Source of the DNA: Serinus canaria
Lineage: Eukaryota; Chordata; Aves; Passeriformes; Fringillidae
Assembly: GCF_022539315.1 (NCBI RefSeq)
Contig: NC_066314.1
Location: 55,241,180-55,305,179 of the forward strand
Length of the DNA stretch: 64,000 bases
Direction: 5' to 3'
The notes under the pieces are model-generated. The model did no database searches. It was not told where the DNA came from and worked only from the letters and a program-made list of their open reading frames with translations. Of this stretch, positions 63,072 to 64,000 are shown piece by piece. Positions within the stretch are counted from its first letter, which is position 1. Each line of letters begins with the position of its first letter. The position numbers were made by a program, and so were the translations under genes.

Positions 63072-64000
63072 GACAGTAAAAAAATAAATACATCAGCAAC
63101 AAAACGATGGCCAAGGAGGATCTCCATCTTGTATTGGCTACAGGGGGAAACATGGTGACAAGGACTGAGGAAAAGGCTGAGGTACTCAATACTTTCTCTG
63201 CCTCACTCTTTAATAGTTCTGAGCCCCATTGTTCTGAGCCCCTGAGCTGGAAGACAAGGACAGGGAGCAGAATGGAGCCCCAAAATCCAGGGGGAAAGAG
63301 TCAGTGACTGCTACACTGCTGAGACACACCCAAGTCTATGGGGCTGGATGGGATCCACTCAAGAGCTGAGTGTCATCATGTGCAGGACAACCAGGGAATC
63401 AGTTCCAGCCAAGGCAGGTTTGGGACAGGCAGCTACCTACCTGACCCACCCAGCTCCTTCTCTGACAGGTGATCACCTCAGCAGATGGAGGAAAGTCTGT
63501 GGCTGTGTTTCCCTGGACTTTAGAAAGCCTTTGACACTGTCTCCCACACATTCTCCTGGAGACACCGGCTGCTCACGGCCAGGGTGGGCCCTGCTTCACT
63601 GGGTATAAAACTGGCTGGTGGAGAATGGAGCCACATCCAGGTGGGGCCAGCACCAGTGGGGTCCCCAGGGCTCAGCACTGATGCCAGTCCTGTTTAATGT
63701 CTTTATTGAGGATCTGGACAAGGAGATCAAGGGCACATCCTGTCAGTTCATGGACAGCACACAGCTGGGTGGCAGTGTGAATCTGCTGGATGACAGAAAG
63801 GCTCTGCAGAGGGACCCGGACAGGCTGGATCCATGGGCCCAGGTCAGTGGTCTGAGATTCCACAAGGCCAAGGGCCCCATCCTGCCTTGGGTCACACCAA
63901 CCCCCTGCAGCTCCAGGCTGGGGCAGAGGAGCTGGAAAGCTGGGAAAGGCCCTGGGGGTGCTGGGAACAGTGGCTGGACAGGAGCCAGGTGTGCCCAGGG

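Larger units (their letters stand above)
62276..64000 (+). mobile_element. CR1-type LINE, interrupted by an LTR and cut by the window edge
   Basis: The left part (62276-62435) carries GCTTTGTCTGAACTCAGG, AGAGGACTACAAGGATGTTG, TTATGCAGGGAAAAATGTAG, which is the region between endonuclease and reverse transcriptase. After the LTR insertion the same element resumes at 63066 (AATACATCAGCAACAAAACG, CAAGGAGGATCTCCATCTTG, GGAAAAGGCTGAGGTACTC). It enters the reverse transcriptase, where SLDFRKPLTLSPTHS is a broken version of the DFRKAFDTVSH motif, and continues through CCAGTCCTGTTTAATGTCTT to the edge. Frameshifts and stops show it is dead. It lies antisense to MPPED1, inside an intron. Confidence 0.92.

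Noticed and set aside
62361..63117. LTR boundaries at TGTTGTGG (62361) with CAAGGA repeats
   Set aside because: The sequence 62361-62435 and 63066-63117 is itself CR1. The CR1 order is restored only with the GTAAAA duplication, so the CAAGGA match is coincidence.

Overview
The window looks like nuclear DNA from a bird, most likely a songbird. It has AT-rich introns with a few short exons, CR1-type LINE copies with avian 3' ends, and several avian-type endogenous retrovirus LTRs that begin or end in TGTCCTGG/CCAGGACA. There is no operon structure, and I see no intact rRNA, tRNA or CRISPR. Family and ortholog assignments come from reading translations and from memory of the families; no database search was run.

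Layout. From 2.4 to 26.7 kb on the + strand lie the decayed remains of the 3' half of EFCAB6, an EF-hand protein of sperm and cilia. Four exon remnants are clear (2419-2572, 5666-5861, 16904-17115 and the terminal 26585-26696). Four more are weaker (about 12031-12187, 18472-18610, 20994-21100, 23961-24086). Each clear remnant carries a frameshift or an in-frame stop although most splice sites survive. From 46.4 to 54.8 kb on the - strand lie the last three coding exons of MPPED1, a metallophosphoesterase. They are perfectly in phase and intact; the 5' exons must lie beyond the right edge. The two genes converge tail to tail, as I recall for mammalian chromosome 22q13, so the decayed gene is most likely the true EFCAB6 locus (a unitary pseudogene) rather than a stray copy.

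Mobile elements. There are two solo LTRs with 5-bp target duplications (24253-24810, CTAAC; 30546-31906, CTAAA), an LTR fragment with promoter signals (about 12841-13175), a 5' LTR fragment (from 13334), a CR1 copy of about 1.2 kb (about 35128-36312), an old CR1 3' piece (about 56062-56373), and a CR1 running off the right edge (from about 62276) that is interrupted by a 630-bp LTR with a 6-bp duplication (62436-63065).

The most interesting observations are the lesion-by-lesion decay of EFCAB6 next to an intact MPPED1, a perfect 86-bp palindrome at 9810-9895, two other perfect hairpins, and the LTR nested in CR1.
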